Counted from the stretch's first letter, positions 7,741-16,716 are shown. The stretch is DNA of 64,000 nt from CALAGB01 sp963713965 (GCA_963713965.1 OY970217.1:1240001-1304000), one strand, 5' to 3'. Notes: a model not told the origin generated them from the sequence alone. A program made the numbers and translations.

Positions 7741-9234
7741 CTACTTCGTTTCCGCGGATCCAGCCAGGACGAGATCAGGGCGCTTGGTGTGCCACTCGGT
7801 GGCCTGCTCGTAGACGTGCGCTACCCGCAGCACGGTCGGCTCGTCGAACGCCCGTCCCATGAATTGCAGGCTGACCGGGAGGCCGTCCGAGAAACCGCAC
7901 GGAACGCCGATTCCGGGGATACCGGCCATGTTCGCCGGGATGGTGAAGATGTCGGAGAGATACATCTGAATCGGATCGGTCGTCCGCTCGCCTACGGCAA
8001 AAGCGACCGTCGGTGACGTCGGCGTAACGATGACATCGACCTCGTTAAAGGCCTCATCGAAATCTCGCTTGATGAGCGTGCGGACCTTCTGAGCCTTGAC
8101 GTAGTAGGCGTCGTAGTAACCGGAGCTGAGCGCGTAGGTGCCGAGCATGATGCGGCGCTTCACCTCTGGACCGAACCCTTCGCCACGCGTCCGCATGTAG
8201 CTATCAAGTAGCGTATCGGCATCCAGACTCAGTCCATACTTGACGCCGTCGAAGCGGGCCAGATTGGCACTCGCCTCGGCCGGAGCCACGATGTAATAGG
8301 TAGCCAGGGCGTATTTGGTGTGCGGCAGGCTCACGTCGACGATCTCGGCGCCAAGTCGCTTTAGGTCCTCAACGGCTGCATCGACCGACTGTTGCACGCC
8401 AGGGGCGACGCCGTCGATTTGATACTCGCGCGCGACGCCAATCTTCACTCCAGTCAGGTCGCCACCGGTGCCATCGAGGAGTTGCGTGTAGGACGGAACT
8501 GGCACGTCGACCGAGGTCGAGTCGTGTGGATCACGACCGGCAATAGCCTCCAGCATCATGGCGGCGTCTCGCACGGTGCGCGCGAAAGGTCCGATCTGAT
8601 CGAGGCTGCTGGCGAAGGCGATCAGACCATAGCGGGAGACACGGCCGTAGGTCGGCTTGAAGCCGATGACGCCGCAAAACCCTCCCGGCTGGCGGATCGA
8701 GCCTCCAGTATCCGAACCGAGAGAGAGCATGGCCTCTTCGGCGGCGACTGACGCAGCCGAGCCACCACTGCTCCCGCCCGGAACTCTATCCAGGTTCCAG
8801 GGGTTGCGCGTGGTGAAGAAGGCCGAATTCTCGGTGGAGGAGCCCATGGCAAATTCATCGGTGTTGGCTTTGCCCACGAAGACGGCTCCCTGCTCTCGCA
8901 GCCGCTTCACCACCGTGGCGTCATAGACCGACTGATACCCCTCGAGCATGCGCGAGGCGGCGGTCGTTGGGGCGTCGACGGTGCAGAGGATGTCCTTCAA
9001 CGCAACCGGGATGCCCGTCAATAGCGCCGCGTCACCATGAGCGATGCGTCGATCAGCCGCGCGGGCTTGCTGACGCGCCACGGCGTCCATCACCGTAATG
9101 AACGAGTGAACACTCGGCTCGAGCTGTTGAATGCGTTCAAGGTGCGCTTCGGTGAGCTCTTCCGCGCTGAATTCTCGACGGTCCAGGCGCCGACGTGCCT
9201 CGCTCGCCGTCAAACTTGTCAAATCAAGAGACAC
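7741..9234 (-). CDS. gatA: Asp/Glu-tRNA amidotransferase subunit A
   Basis: GatA is the glutaminase subunit of the GatCAB complex that converts Glu-tRNA(Gln) and/or Asp-tRNA(Asn) to the cognate amide form. The amidase-signature triad is visible: K80 (VALKDIL), cis-Ser S155 in the GGSSGGSAASVA loop, and S179 in SDTGGSI. At 497 residues it has the standard length and is collinear with known GatA to the C-terminus. It lies 13 bases after gatC, and gatB is not in the window. It implies that at least one of the direct synthetases GlnRS or AsnRS is missing or supplemented in this organism. Confidence 0.96.
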   Translation of the reverse strand: MSLDLTSLTASEARRRLDRREFSAEELTEAHLERIQQLEPSVHSFITVMDAVARQQARAADRRIAHGDAALLTGIPVALKDILCTVDAPTTAASRMLEGYQSVYDATVVKRLREQGAVFVGKANTDEFAMGSSTENSAFFTTRNPWNLDRVPGGSSGGSAASVAAEEAMLSLGSDTGGSIRQPGGFCGVIGFKPTYGRVSRYGLIAFASSLDQIGPFARTVRDAAMMLEAIAGRDPHDSTSVDVPVPSYTQLLDGTGGDLTGVKIGVAREYQIDGVAPGVQQSVDAAVEDLKRLGAEIVDVSLPHTKYALATYYIVAPAEASANLARFDGVKYGLSLDADTLLDSYMRTRGEGFGPEVKRRIMLGTYALSSGYYDAYYVKAQKVRTLIKRDFDEAFNEVDVIVTPTSPTVAFAVGERTTDPIQMYLSDIFTIPANMAGIPGIGVPCGFSDGLPVSLQFMGRAFDEPTVLRVAHVYEQATEWHTKRPDLVLAGSAETK

Positions 9235-9247
9235 TCAGTCCTCGCTC

Positions 9248-9541
9248 TCAGGATTCGTCCAGCACCGCGTTGACCTTGAACATCTGGTCTTCGCTTCGCG
9301 GTGCGTTGCGGAGTACGGCATCAACCGAGAGCGATTGCTGCACGTCGTCAGACCGTGTCACGTTCTGCAGTGTGATCACCTGTGCAGTCGGCGGAATGGC
9401 TTCTGTATCGATCTCTTCGAGAAGGCTGATGTGCTCGAGAATTGATGAGAGCTGATCCCGCATTCGTTCGCGCTCATCCGAGCGCAAACCCAGTCGTGCG
9501 AGCATCGCGACGTGATCGACTTCGTCGAGACTTAGCTTCAT
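9248..9541 (-). CDS. gatC: Asp/Glu-tRNA amidotransferase subunit C
   Basis: The 97-residue GatC stabilises GatA and GatB in the amidotransferase. The family pattern is clear: the N-terminal helix LDEVDHVAMLARLGL, the helix MRDQLSSILEHISLLEEIDTE, and the C-terminal LRNAPRSEDQMFKVNAVL segment that wraps GatA. An upstream in-frame ATG exists, but the ATG used here begins the normal family sequence and has a GAGAGG site about 11 bases before it. It is the first gene of the gatC-gatA-ftsB-like run. Confidence 0.94.
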   Translation of the reverse strand: MKLSLDEVDHVAMLARLGLRSDERERMRDQLSSILEHISLLEEIDTEAIPPTAQVITLQNVTRSDDVQQSLSVDAVLRNAPRSEDQMFKVNAVLDES

Positions 9542-9767
9542 GACGACGGTACCTCTCAAGGTGCAAAGTGCATCGATTGGTGCCGGAAAGGCACAGTGGC
9601 GAGTGTAGCACATCGCTTGACGAAATCACCATTCGCCTGCGTTCGTACGCGACGATAGATCACAGCTGCTGGTCTCAAGTTTGGCGCGAATTTGCCAGCC
9701 CCCGCCTAGTTTAGTTACTATCGGAGGGTTCTCGACCGTTCGACCTTCCGCACACTAGGAACGGCAA

Positions 9768-11051
9768 ATGCCGTTGAGCTCTCTCCGTTCATGCATCCCA
9801 CGCTACGCTTCACGGCACGCGAGTCGCGCCGCCGTTACGATGCTGCTTGTCACAGTCTTGTCGCTCGTCGGATGTACCGATACTGCCGATCAGCGCGCCA
9901 TCCAACCGGGACAGGTGGCAACGGGTTTCGTTCCCACCCCGTTCGGCCATACAACCCCCTACGCGAATGCTTCTCCAGAGCTGGGCGCCAGTCCGTCCGG
10001 CGCTTCTCCGACTACTACTGGCAATCCCGACGCCAGTCGTCGTGCCACGTTGCCTCTGTCAACTCGGGTCTATTTCACCGACGGAGGTGATCTCTGGCAG
10101 ATTCCGATCACGTCAGGCGAAGCAGCTCCCGTCCTGACCGGGCACAGCATTCTGGCGTACGCCGCCTCGCCGGACGGTGAACAGGTCGCCGTCATCTACA
10201 TGGGAGGCGATCCGGAACAAGAACACCTGGCGGATTTCAAGGCGGATGGCACGTCAGTGATCGATGTGGCCCTGAGCGAGACGGGGGCGGACGGCGCTCA
10301 ATCGGGTGGCATACAGTCGATCGCCTGGGCGCCAACTGGTGATCGTGTTGCGGTCGCGCGTCAGGACGGTTCGATCGCGACGGTGACCAACGTCGGCACC
10401 ATCACGCAGATCGTGGGGCCCAATCCAGTTCGATTTCCTGGCGAGTTGAGTATCTCGCCCGACGGCCAGACGTTGCTGTATCTGGATCCAGCGCTGCCCA
10501 ACCGGGATACAAGCCTCTTCACCATTTCGATGGACGGCGGGACACCCAACAAGCTTGTCGATGGTGATGAGCCGTCCGATCCCGTATCGGCGGCCACGTG
10601 GCTACCGGATGGATCCGGCATTGCCTACATCCAGCCATCCGCGTCCAGTCCAAAAGGCACCGGCGATGTCTTCACAGTGGACGGGAGCACGGGAACGAGC
10701 GGACTTGCGGTCCCTTCATCGCAATTCGCTCCGGTGGCGGGAGTCGGCGCCATGGCCTTTTCGCGCGATGGACACTGGGTCGCGGTGACGGTCTACGTCC
10801 CGAGTGAGGGTGGAACCAGCTTCGGCGGTCTGTGGTTGGTCAACCGCGAAACGTCCGCGACGCGGCGGATTATCGTCGACGATGACCAGGCCGTGACCGA
10901 TTTGTGGTGGGGGAACGGAACGCTCATCTATCGCACGGAGAAGGCAATGAGTGGAAAGCAACCTCAGCGATATGGTGGATTGGGTGCCTACGCGCTCTAT
11001 TCCGTCAGTCCGGTAGACGTCCAACCGACGCTGCGCCATCGCACCAAGTGA
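9768..11051 (+). CDS. Lipoprotein with TolB-like beta-propeller
   Basis: The N-terminus is a lipoprotein signal: a basic stretch, a hydrophobic core (TMLLVTVLSLV) and a lipobox ending VGC near residue 36. A Pro/Ser/Thr linker follows, then repeated WD40/TolB-like blades (AYAASPDGEQVAVIYM, SIAWAPTGDRVAVAR, ELSISPDGQTLLYL, AATWLPDGSGIAYI, AMAFSRDGHWVAVTV). It would be anchored on the outer face of the membrane. The layout recalls LpqB-type propellers, but the GerMN part is absent. No substrate can be predicted. It is convergent with dnaX. Confidence 0.8.
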   Translation: MPLSSLRSCIPRYASRHASRAAVTMLLVTVLSLVGCTDTADQRAIQPGQVATGFVPTPFGHTTPYANASPELGASPSGASPTTTGNPDASRRATLPLSTRVYFTDGGDLWQIPITSGEAAPVLTGHSILAYAASPDGEQVAVIYMGGDPEQEHLADFKADGTSVIDVALSETGADGAQSGGIQSIAWAPTGDRVAVARQDGSIATVTNVGTITQIVGPNPVRFPGELSISPDGQTLLYLDPALPNRDTSLFTISMDGGTPNKLVDGDEPSDPVSAATWLPDGSGIAYIQPSASSPKGTGDVFTVDGSTGTSGLAVPSSQFAPVAGVGAMAFSRDGHWVAVTVYVPSEGGTSFGGLWLVNRETSATRRIIVDDDQAVTDLWWGNGTLIYRTEKAMSGKQPQRYGGLGAYALYSVSPVDVQPTLRHRTK

Positions 11052-11076
11052 CCGTCGAACTGACGACGCCCGTGCG

Positions 11077-12888
11077 CTAGTTGCGCGGCTCCAGCTCGGT
11101 CGCGTTGAAGATGCTCTTGGCCGCTCGAACTCTAGGGTCGTCGAACGGGTCTGGATCTGCCACAGGCTGCTCGATGTGCTTGCCGTTGCCGTTCCTGGCC
11201 GGATGCTCGACGATTGTCGCTCCACCGGCACGAGCCTGCGAACGCGCGTCATCAGGATCTACACAGACGACTTGGAACGTCGCACCCATATATCGCGCGA
11301 TGACGTCCTCGACCGCGCGGCGTGCGCTGTCTTCATTCAGCTTGTTGCGATGAAACTCGTAGGGCGAGACCAGGATTATCTGATCGTCCCGCACCGCCGT
11401 CGGATCGGTCGACGCCAACAGCGCCGCGATGCGGGTGTTGGCGGTCTTGACGTCCCGGCGGATCTGGGTCCAGTTGGCGACCAGCTTTTCAAGCGCCGGG
11501 CTGGACGGTGAGACCGAGACCTGTGGCGCTCCACCGCCATCCGCCATCTCCGGCTTGGATTCAGCTGGAGAGGAAGGCGGCTGCTCGCGCGGCGGTATCG
11601 ACCGCATGGGCGACGGCTCCGACACGCGATCCTCGTCGGCGGGCTCACGCCGCGATGGACGTGAGGGACGGCCGGCTCCAGGGACAGCACGCATCGGATC
11701 CGGGTTCGCATAGACCGGACGCTCCGGCTGCGGCGCTGGCTCGTTGGTCGTGATCACCGCCGTCTGAGGAGGCAGAACTGACTCGACGAATGCGATCTCC
11801 AGGGGAAGCTGGGCGAACGATCCCTTGTTCATCGTCCCTTCAATGGCGCTGAAGGTCTGGGTGAAGCGGACGAGATCTTGCAGCGTGAAGGCTTCCGCCT
11901 GGCGGCGCGCGGCTTCGTCGGCGTCGCTGTCGCGACCGCCAGCACGAATGTGGAGCAGTACGCGAAGATACCCGACGAACTGGCGGTTCAGTTGGTGAAC
12001 GTCTTCGCCGCCCTCAGCCGCCTCGGCAATCAGGCGCAGACCAGCTCCGGCGTCGCGACGCGAAAGAGCCTCGACCAACTCGACCAAACGCTCATTGCGA
12101 CTCAGGCCCAGGATGCCACGCACCGCCTCCGCCGTAATGACGAGGGAACCGCTGGCATCACGATAGAGCGCAAGCTGGTCGAGCAATCCCTCGGCATCAC
12201 GCAGACTACCAGTCGATTGCCGCGCGATCAGGCTCAGAGCCTCATCCTCGACTTCGAGTCCCTCGCGATCGCAAACGGTGCGCAGCCGTCCGATAGCGCT
12301 CTCAAGCGGGATGCGTCGAAAATCGAAGCGCTGGCAACGCGAGGCGATGGTATCGGGCAGCTTGTCCGGCTCAGTCGTCGCCAGCACGAATTTGACGTGC
12401 GGCGGCGGTTCTTCGAGCGTCTTGAGGAAGGCGTTGAAGGCGTCTTTCGTGAGCTGATGCGCTTCGTCGATAATGTAGAACTTCACCCGCAGCTGCGTGG
12501 GAGCGTACTTGACCTTCTCACGAAGATCGCGGATGTCGTCGACGCCACGGTTCGAGGCCGCGTCGATTTCAATGATGTCGACCGCCGAGCCGGAATTAAT
12601 GGCATCACACGATGCGCAGTGATTGCATGGCCGAGCCGCAGGATCCGGATCCAGACAGTTGACGGCCTTCGCCAACAGGCGGGCGGTACTCGTCTTGCCG
12701 GTGCCGCGTGGTCCACAAAAGAGGTAGGCGTGCGCCACGCGATCGAGAGCAATCGCGTTCTGCAGCGTCTTGGCGATATGCTCCTGCCCCACCAACTCAT
12801 TCGGATCGAACGAGGTGGGCCGGTACTTCCGATACAATGACTGTGATTGGGCAGGAACGCCCGATTGTCCGCTAGGCTGCAGAGCCAT
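11077..12888 (-). CDS. dnaX: DNA polymerase III subunit gamma/tau
   Basis: This is the clamp-loader ATPase. The Walker A is GPRGTGKT (K65), a four-Cys zinc module follows (CLDPDPAARPCNHCASC), Walker B is YIIDEAHQ, and the sensor region includes LATTEPDKLP. The domain III region and a Pro-rich linker (about 390-455) precede a C-terminal tau-like domain, for 603 residues in all. Whether a short gamma form is made by frameshifting is not evident; I saw no strong slippery run. It is divergent from rsmI, with about 108 bases between the starts. Confidence 0.95.
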   Translation of the reverse strand: MALQPSGQSGVPAQSQSLYRKYRPTSFDPNELVGQEHIAKTLQNAIALDRVAHAYLFCGPRGTGKTSTARLLAKAVNCLDPDPAARPCNHCASCDAINSGSAVDIIEIDAASNRGVDDIRDLREKVKYAPTQLRVKFYIIDEAHQLTKDAFNAFLKTLEEPPPHVKFVLATTEPDKLPDTIASRCQRFDFRRIPLESAIGRLRTVCDREGLEVEDEALSLIARQSTGSLRDAEGLLDQLALYRDASGSLVITAEAVRGILGLSRNERLVELVEALSRRDAGAGLRLIAEAAEGGEDVHQLNRQFVGYLRVLLHIRAGGRDSDADEAARRQAEAFTLQDLVRFTQTFSAIEGTMNKGSFAQLPLEIAFVESVLPPQTAVITTNEPAPQPERPVYANPDPMRAVPGAGRPSRPSRREPADEDRVSEPSPMRSIPPREQPPSSPAESKPEMADGGGAPQVSVSPSSPALEKLVANWTQIRRDVKTANTRIAALLASTDPTAVRDDQIILVSPYEFHRNKLNEDSARRAVEDVIARYMGATFQVVCVDPDDARSQARAGGATIVEHPARNGNGKHIEQPVADPDPFDDPRVRAAKSIFNATELEPRN

Positions 12889-12996
12889 GCCTATCTCATT
12901 TTCTCTTGGAACCGAGGCTGGACATGTGACGCGTGGTGCCTTGTCCGTACGCGAATTATACCGGAGCGCTCCGGCCGGGCGAAAGGGAGATCGATC

Positions 12997-13854
12997 ATAG
13001 GAACGCTCTTTTTGGTGGCAACGCCGATTGGCAACCTGGAGGATATCACGTTGCGTGCGCTGCGAGTGCTGCGCGAGGTGCCGCTAATTGCCGCCGAGGA
13101 CACCCGACACTCTGGCCGATTACTGAAGCACTTTGACATTCAGACACGCCTCATCAGCTTCCATGAGCACAGCAATGCCAACCACCGCGACGCCATCATC
13201 GATGCGCTTAGCGAGGGCGATGTGGCTCTCATCTCTGACGCTGGAACGCCCGGTGTATCCGATCCCGGATTCGACCTGGTGACCGCAGCTATTGCGGCCG
13301 GGCATCAGGTTTCGCCGATACCCGGGCCTTCGGCTGCAATCGCTGCTGTGCCGGCCTCCGGGCTCGCGCCCGACGGATTCCTCTTTGTCGGCTTCCTCCC
13401 CAGACGATCGAGGGATCGTCGAGAGGTGCTGATCCGGGTGAAAGACTTGCGCTACCCGCTCGTGATCTACGAAGCGCCGCATCGGCTCTCGGCGTGTCTG
13501 ACGGATCTGGGAGAGGTGCTAGGGGATCGTCCAGTGGCGATGGCACGTGAGATGACAAAGCTACACGAAGAACTGATTCACACCACGTTGTTGGAGGCGC
13601 GCGAGCGGTACGAGCGAGAACGACCGCGCGGCGAATTCGTGCTGGTGATTGGATTGGGAGAGAGTGGAACCGAAGAGCACGTAACAATCGAGAGCGACGA
13701 CGTGTTGCGGCTACTCCATTCACAATTGGAGTCCGGCGAATCGCCGAGCACTGCGGCGAAAGCGGTGGCCAAACAGACCGGACTACCGCGCAGCCAGGTG
13801 TATGAGCGGTTACATGAGATCGAGCGGAAACCCATGGATGTAGAAGGCCATTGA
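12997..13854 (+). CDS. rsmI: 16S rRNA C1402 2'-O-methyltransferase, apparent AUA start
   Basis: RsmI methylates the ribose of C1402 in the decoding centre. Its tetrapyrrole-methylase fold is evident: TLFLVATPIGNLEDITLRA, IAAEDTRHSG, the FHEHSN segment, ALISDAGTPGVSDPG, the SPIPGPSA loop, and YEAPHRL. Normally translation starts at ATG directly before Gly-Thr-Leu. Here that position holds ATA (12997-12999), preceded by ATC, and a GGGAG ribosome site ends 7 bases before the ATA. No ATG, GTG or TTG is suitably placed; the nearest is a TTG 150 bases upstream inside the dnaX start. The length from the ATA, 285 residues, is typical. Confidence 0.88.
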   Translation: MGTLFLVATPIGNLEDITLRALRVLREVPLIAAEDTRHSGRLLKHFDIQTRLISFHEHSNANHRDAIIDALSEGDVALISDAGTPGVSDPGFDLVTAAIAAGHQVSPIPGPSAAIAAVPASGLAPDGFLFVGFLPRRSRDRREVLIRVKDLRYPLVIYEAPHRLSACLTDLGEVLGDRPVAMAREMTKLHEELIHTTLLEARERYERERPRGEFVLVIGLGESGTEEHVTIESDDVLRLLHSQLESGESPSTAAKAVAKQTGLPRSQVYERLHEIERKPMDVEGH

Positions 13855-13889
13855 TTCGACATCAATGCGGGCGGGTCAGACGAATTCGG

Positions 13890-14130
13890 GGCACAAAAAA
13901 GCGAACCCGACGAGCCTTCACCTCTCGACGCCTGTTCACCATCCCGAGATTCATTTTGTAATCCGACCGAAACCGGTATCACCAAATGTTTCTCGATCTA
14001 TCAACCGTCCACCCGAATCTCTTCGAGTCTTCAGTTGATCCCTCCGGTTGCCCTTTGGGACTGAACTCTGCGCTGTCAGTGTGAGCCGACTTTGCAGTGC
14101 GTCGATCCGTTGGAACTCCTCGGGATCGCA
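13890..14130 (-). ncRNA. Candidate structured small RNA, unknown family
   Basis: Between rsmI and the next gene, the minus strand has a consensus-like promoter, about 240 bases of self-complementary sequence, and a terminator. An 8-bp helix closes the element (14119-14126 with 13941-13948). Inside are a 6-bp stem capped by GAGA (14022-14027 with 14012-14017, one G-T pair), enclosed by GTTGAT/ATCAAC (14034-14039 with 14000-14005), and a small ACCG/CGGT hairpin (13966-13977). A competing stem TTCAGT/ACTGAA also exists, which could allow switching. A 50-codon open frame starts at 14131 but looks incidental. I do not recognise the family; it lacks the SRP, tmRNA and RNase P signatures I looked for, and it does not resemble 6S RNA. 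Confidence 0.5.
13895..13937 (-). terminator. Probable intrinsic terminator of the small RNA
   Basis: On the minus strand GAAC and CGAG pair with GTTC and CTCG around a 9-base loop, with an interrupted stem, and six T residues follow two bases later. It would end the small RNA transcript. The stem is imperfect, so strength is uncertain. Confidence 0.5.
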
Positions 14131-14135
14131 TTGTT

Positions 14136-14164
14136 AAGATAGCATTGTCTTGACTGTCTGTCAA
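14136..14164 (-). promoter_or_regulatory. Consensus-like sigma70 promoter with overlapping palindrome
   Basis: Minus-strand TTGACA (14159-14164), exactly 17 bases, then TATCTT (14136-14141). This is one of the best -35/-10 matches I saw in the window. The -35 lies within the inverted repeat CTTGAC-5-GTCAAG, which could be an operator. The predicted start of transcription is near 14129, just ahead of the small RNA. Confidence 0.65.
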
Positions 14165-14222
14165 GTACTGAAACCGTTCTTCGCTCGAACTGTGTAACGC
14201 CAAATTCAAAGAAAAACTCGTA

Positions 14223-16007
14223 CTACTGAGGTTTAGCGCGTAGCGCGCTGGCCTGCGCGAAGATGCGCTGGAGAATCACAAGCGTGGAGGCATAGGTGGA
14301 GTCCATCCCGTAGTAGGAAAGCCCGCGGGCACCGAGCGTTTGGCTGCGCGTGTACGGCGTGTCTGAGGCGTAGTGGATGATGCCGAGATCGACCGGAATG
14401 CTGGCCAAATTCACATTCTCCCCATTCCCGTGGCGGGTGAGGAACGTGTCCTGATAGAGTGCACTGAGATAGGGGCCTGCTTCCATCTCGACCACCGTAT
14501 AGTTCTCGCGGTAGAAGAAATCGAGGTACTCCCGATTCTGCAGATAGGTACCGAGCACCGTCACGGCTCGCTGATGATCCAGCGCCGAGCCATAGACCAG
14601 GAACGGCGCCAGGTCCTCCGCGGAGAAGCAGTTGTCGAACCAATAGGTGTTGCCACTGTGCTCGTCGTACACCTCGTCCGAGAGCATGACATCGCCGATG
14701 CGCGCGTTGAGCGTGGCGGCCTTCCCCAGTACATAGACGCCGCGTAGCTGGTACGTGCTCATCGCGATCTGGTTCAGGATGTGATAGGCCGCCGACCCGA
14801 GCGGGTAGTTGATATTGATGACGACAGCTCCTGATGATGTTGGCGATCCGTTGCCGGTCGCTTTGAGGCGCGGATCGAAGTCGTCCGAATTCAGACGGTC
14901 AAGCTCGATGATCTGTGCAGCCACGTCGATCGCGACACCAGGATCGATGGTCGTGATGCCCCGTTCCTCCTCTTCACGGTCACGCGCCTCCCGATCTTCC
15001 GGGTGCGTCGCGTAGTAGACCCGGGCGGAGTAATAGAGGAAGTTCTCCCAATGACTGCGAGTGTGCCCCTGCTGCAATTGGCGTAACTCAGACAACAGCT
15101 CTGGATGCTCCGTCCGCTCCACGAAGCGCACCAGCTCGTCACGACGACGTCGCGCTGCACCAGTGAGGATGTTGGCGATCCCATGCGTGTTCGAGGAGAT
15201 GAAGTAGAGCGGGCGATCGGCGAGCCCTTTGCGGATCAGCTCGTGCTCGATTGGCGTCCACCAGGTGCGCGTGCTGCGGGAATACCCGACGTAAGTGCCG
15301 CCCAACATCTGGATGGTGAGTCGTTTCTTCTCCCGCGAGATCTGTCCCAACGTGGCCCAGAACCCATCTCCCCACGAAGAATGGAGCCGCAGCCAGTCAC
15401 GCTCTTCAATGAACAACCGCTCGCGTATCTCCAGTTCGACCTCCGGCGCGACGGTGTCATCGGCGGCGACCGCGTCGACGAGCGCGCTCAGACGCTTGTC
15501 GTCGTTGATCAGGTCGCGCAGCTTATTCCACTCAATCTGCCAGGCGACGATGGTTGGGATCAGATCGTCCAGATCGGACGAGGACGCCACGTAGGCCGCT
15601 AGCGTTCCAGCGCCGTCGTCGTACCAGCGGCGACGGCGGCCAGGTGCCGTGACGGGAGCCCAGTTCTCCAGGTTGGGGTAGCCGTTTCGGGTGAATGCCC
15701 AGGAGGACTGTCCGAGCAGGATTCGCTGCGCCGACGAGATTGAGCGCGGCAGTCGCAGCGTGCTGTACATGAACGCACCCATATCCGGCGTGCGCTCGTC
15801 GGCCCCCGCATGCAGGCTCGACTGAATGTTCAGGTGCGTGGGAACCAGGGTCTCGACCTTCACCGGGCCCGAACTGCGCAGGAGCGTGTTGTAGGTGCGG
15901 ACGTAGAGATCGACCTCGCGTTTTCCGGCTAAATAGCTGGGAGACGTGGGTGTCGGCTGACGGGACGATGCATCGGGATGAACCTCGCGGGTTAGCTCAG
16001 GTCTCAT
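14223..16007 (-). CDS. Large protein with nucleoside-phosphorylase-like C-terminus
   Basis: I do not recognise the first 400 of its 594 residues, which are mainly helical and Arg/Glu/Trp rich. The last 200 resemble the nucleoside phosphorylase fold: VYVLGKAATLNARIGDVM and DEVYDEHSG match the strand-loop region of those enzymes, and VVEMEAGPYL sits where they have the (D/E)MEA substrate motif, followed by IIHYASDTPY. It may cleave or sense a nucleoside. The start chosen has GGGAGG 7 bases upstream; an earlier ATG would add 12 residues. It stands alone, with the small RNA just downstream. Confidence 0.6.
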   Translation of the reverse strand: MRPELTREVHPDASSRQPTPTSPSYLAGKREVDLYVRTYNTLLRSSGPVKVETLVPTHLNIQSSLHAGADERTPDMGAFMYSTLRLPRSISSAQRILLGQSSWAFTRNGYPNLENWAPVTAPGRRRRWYDDGAGTLAAYVASSSDLDDLIPTIVAWQIEWNKLRDLINDDKRLSALVDAVAADDTVAPEVELEIRERLFIEERDWLRLHSSWGDGFWATLGQISREKKRLTIQMLGGTYVGYSRSTRTWWTPIEHELIRKGLADRPLYFISSNTHGIANILTGAARRRRDELVRFVERTEHPELLSELRQLQQGHTRSHWENFLYYSARVYYATHPEDREARDREEEERGITTIDPGVAIDVAAQIIELDRLNSDDFDPRLKATGNGSPTSSGAVVININYPLGSAAYHILNQIAMSTYQLRGVYVLGKAATLNARIGDVMLSDEVYDEHSGNTYWFDNCFSAEDLAPFLVYGSALDHQRAVTVLGTYLQNREYLDFFYRENYTVVEMEAGPYLSALYQDTFLTRHGNGENVNLASIPVDLGIIHYASDTPYTRSQTLGARGLSYYGMDSTYASTLVILQRIFAQASALRAKPQ

Positions 16008-16134
16008 GTGGCTCCCTCCCTGGTTCAGATCGGCCCCGGTCAACTGTCCGGTGTTGCTGATCTAATTCCGCTCGACCTCGACTTAGGTGATTCGCGGTTC
16101 AAGACGTCCTTACTCGTCGAGAACAGGTGCAACG

Positions 16135-16437
16135 CTAACGAGGCGAATCGTTCAGGCCATCGCGCGTGCGCCTTGAGGCGAGCTCTATCAACAGCAGGAT
16201 GAGTCCGGCCGCCGACACGAACAGGAAGGCGAGGCCACCCCAGGGGAAGGCGTCACCGAGCCCGGCCGAGAGCGCCACGATCCCGCCCACGAGCAGGATC
16301 CAGCCAACGGCCGCCGACCAGCGTCGCTGCTGACCATAGAGCACGCCAACAAAAAGTGTGTAGACGGCCATGAACCCAATCAGGATTTCTCGTGAGGTAG
16401 ACAGGACCGCGCAGCTCCCTCGCGTGATGCCGGCCAA
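16135..16437 (-). CDS. Small three-TM membrane protein
   Basis: The 100-residue product has three hydrophobic helices (about 18-34, 42-61 and 66-87) and a basic C-terminal tail (ELASRRTRDG). The family is unknown. The codon pattern is like the neighbours, and no other frame competes. It lies upstream of the phosphorylase-like gene on the same strand but is separated by 127 bases, so an operon is uncertain. Confidence 0.5.
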   Translation of the reverse strand: MAGITRGSCAVLSTSREILIGFMAVYTLFVGVLYGQQRRWSAAVGWILLVGGIVALSAGLGDAFPWGGLAFLFVSAAGLILLLIELASRRTRDGLNDSPR

Positions 16438-16672
16438 ATCGTTAACCAGCCATTCTACCGTAGTTCATAGCCTCGTCCAGCCGAGGGAGATTGGGTTGTG
16501 GTTAGGAGTGGAGATCGTGCCGAGCGTTGTTGCATGAATTGACGGCGAGTCTCATTCACATCGGCGGCGGGACCGGGATGGCGCGCACGAATCAGTGCGA
16601 GAGCCGCTGAATGAGCCGAATGCCGAGCGGCCAGCACGTTGGCGGTGCGCTTGGGAAAGAGAGCACAAATCA

Positions 16673-16702
16673 TTGCGAGAGCGGGGAAGTGGGCGCTATA
16701 CT
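16673..16702 (+). promoter_or_regulatory. Promoter of tRNA-Leu
   Basis: TTGCGA, 18 bases, TATACT lies 14 bases before the tRNA. The -35 region is inside a 15-bp stretch (16668-16682) that repeats with one mismatch at 16590-16604; the upstream copy may be a regulatory duplicate. Confidence 0.6.
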
Positions 16703-16716
16703 CACGGCTGCCGCGA

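Noticed and set aside
11878..12840. 320-residue plus-strand frame inside dnaX
   Set aside because: Pure antisense shadow of a well-supported clamp-loader gene, with no recognisable domain.
12847..12996. 50-residue N-terminal extension of RsmI from a TTG
   Set aside because: It would overlap the dnaX start, has no family match and no ribosome site; the family begins at the ATA position.
14022..14095. Cyclic-di-GMP riboswitch in the small RNA
   Set aside because: AAAGGGCAACC recalls part of that aptamer, but the ACGCAAAGCC partner strand and order are missing.
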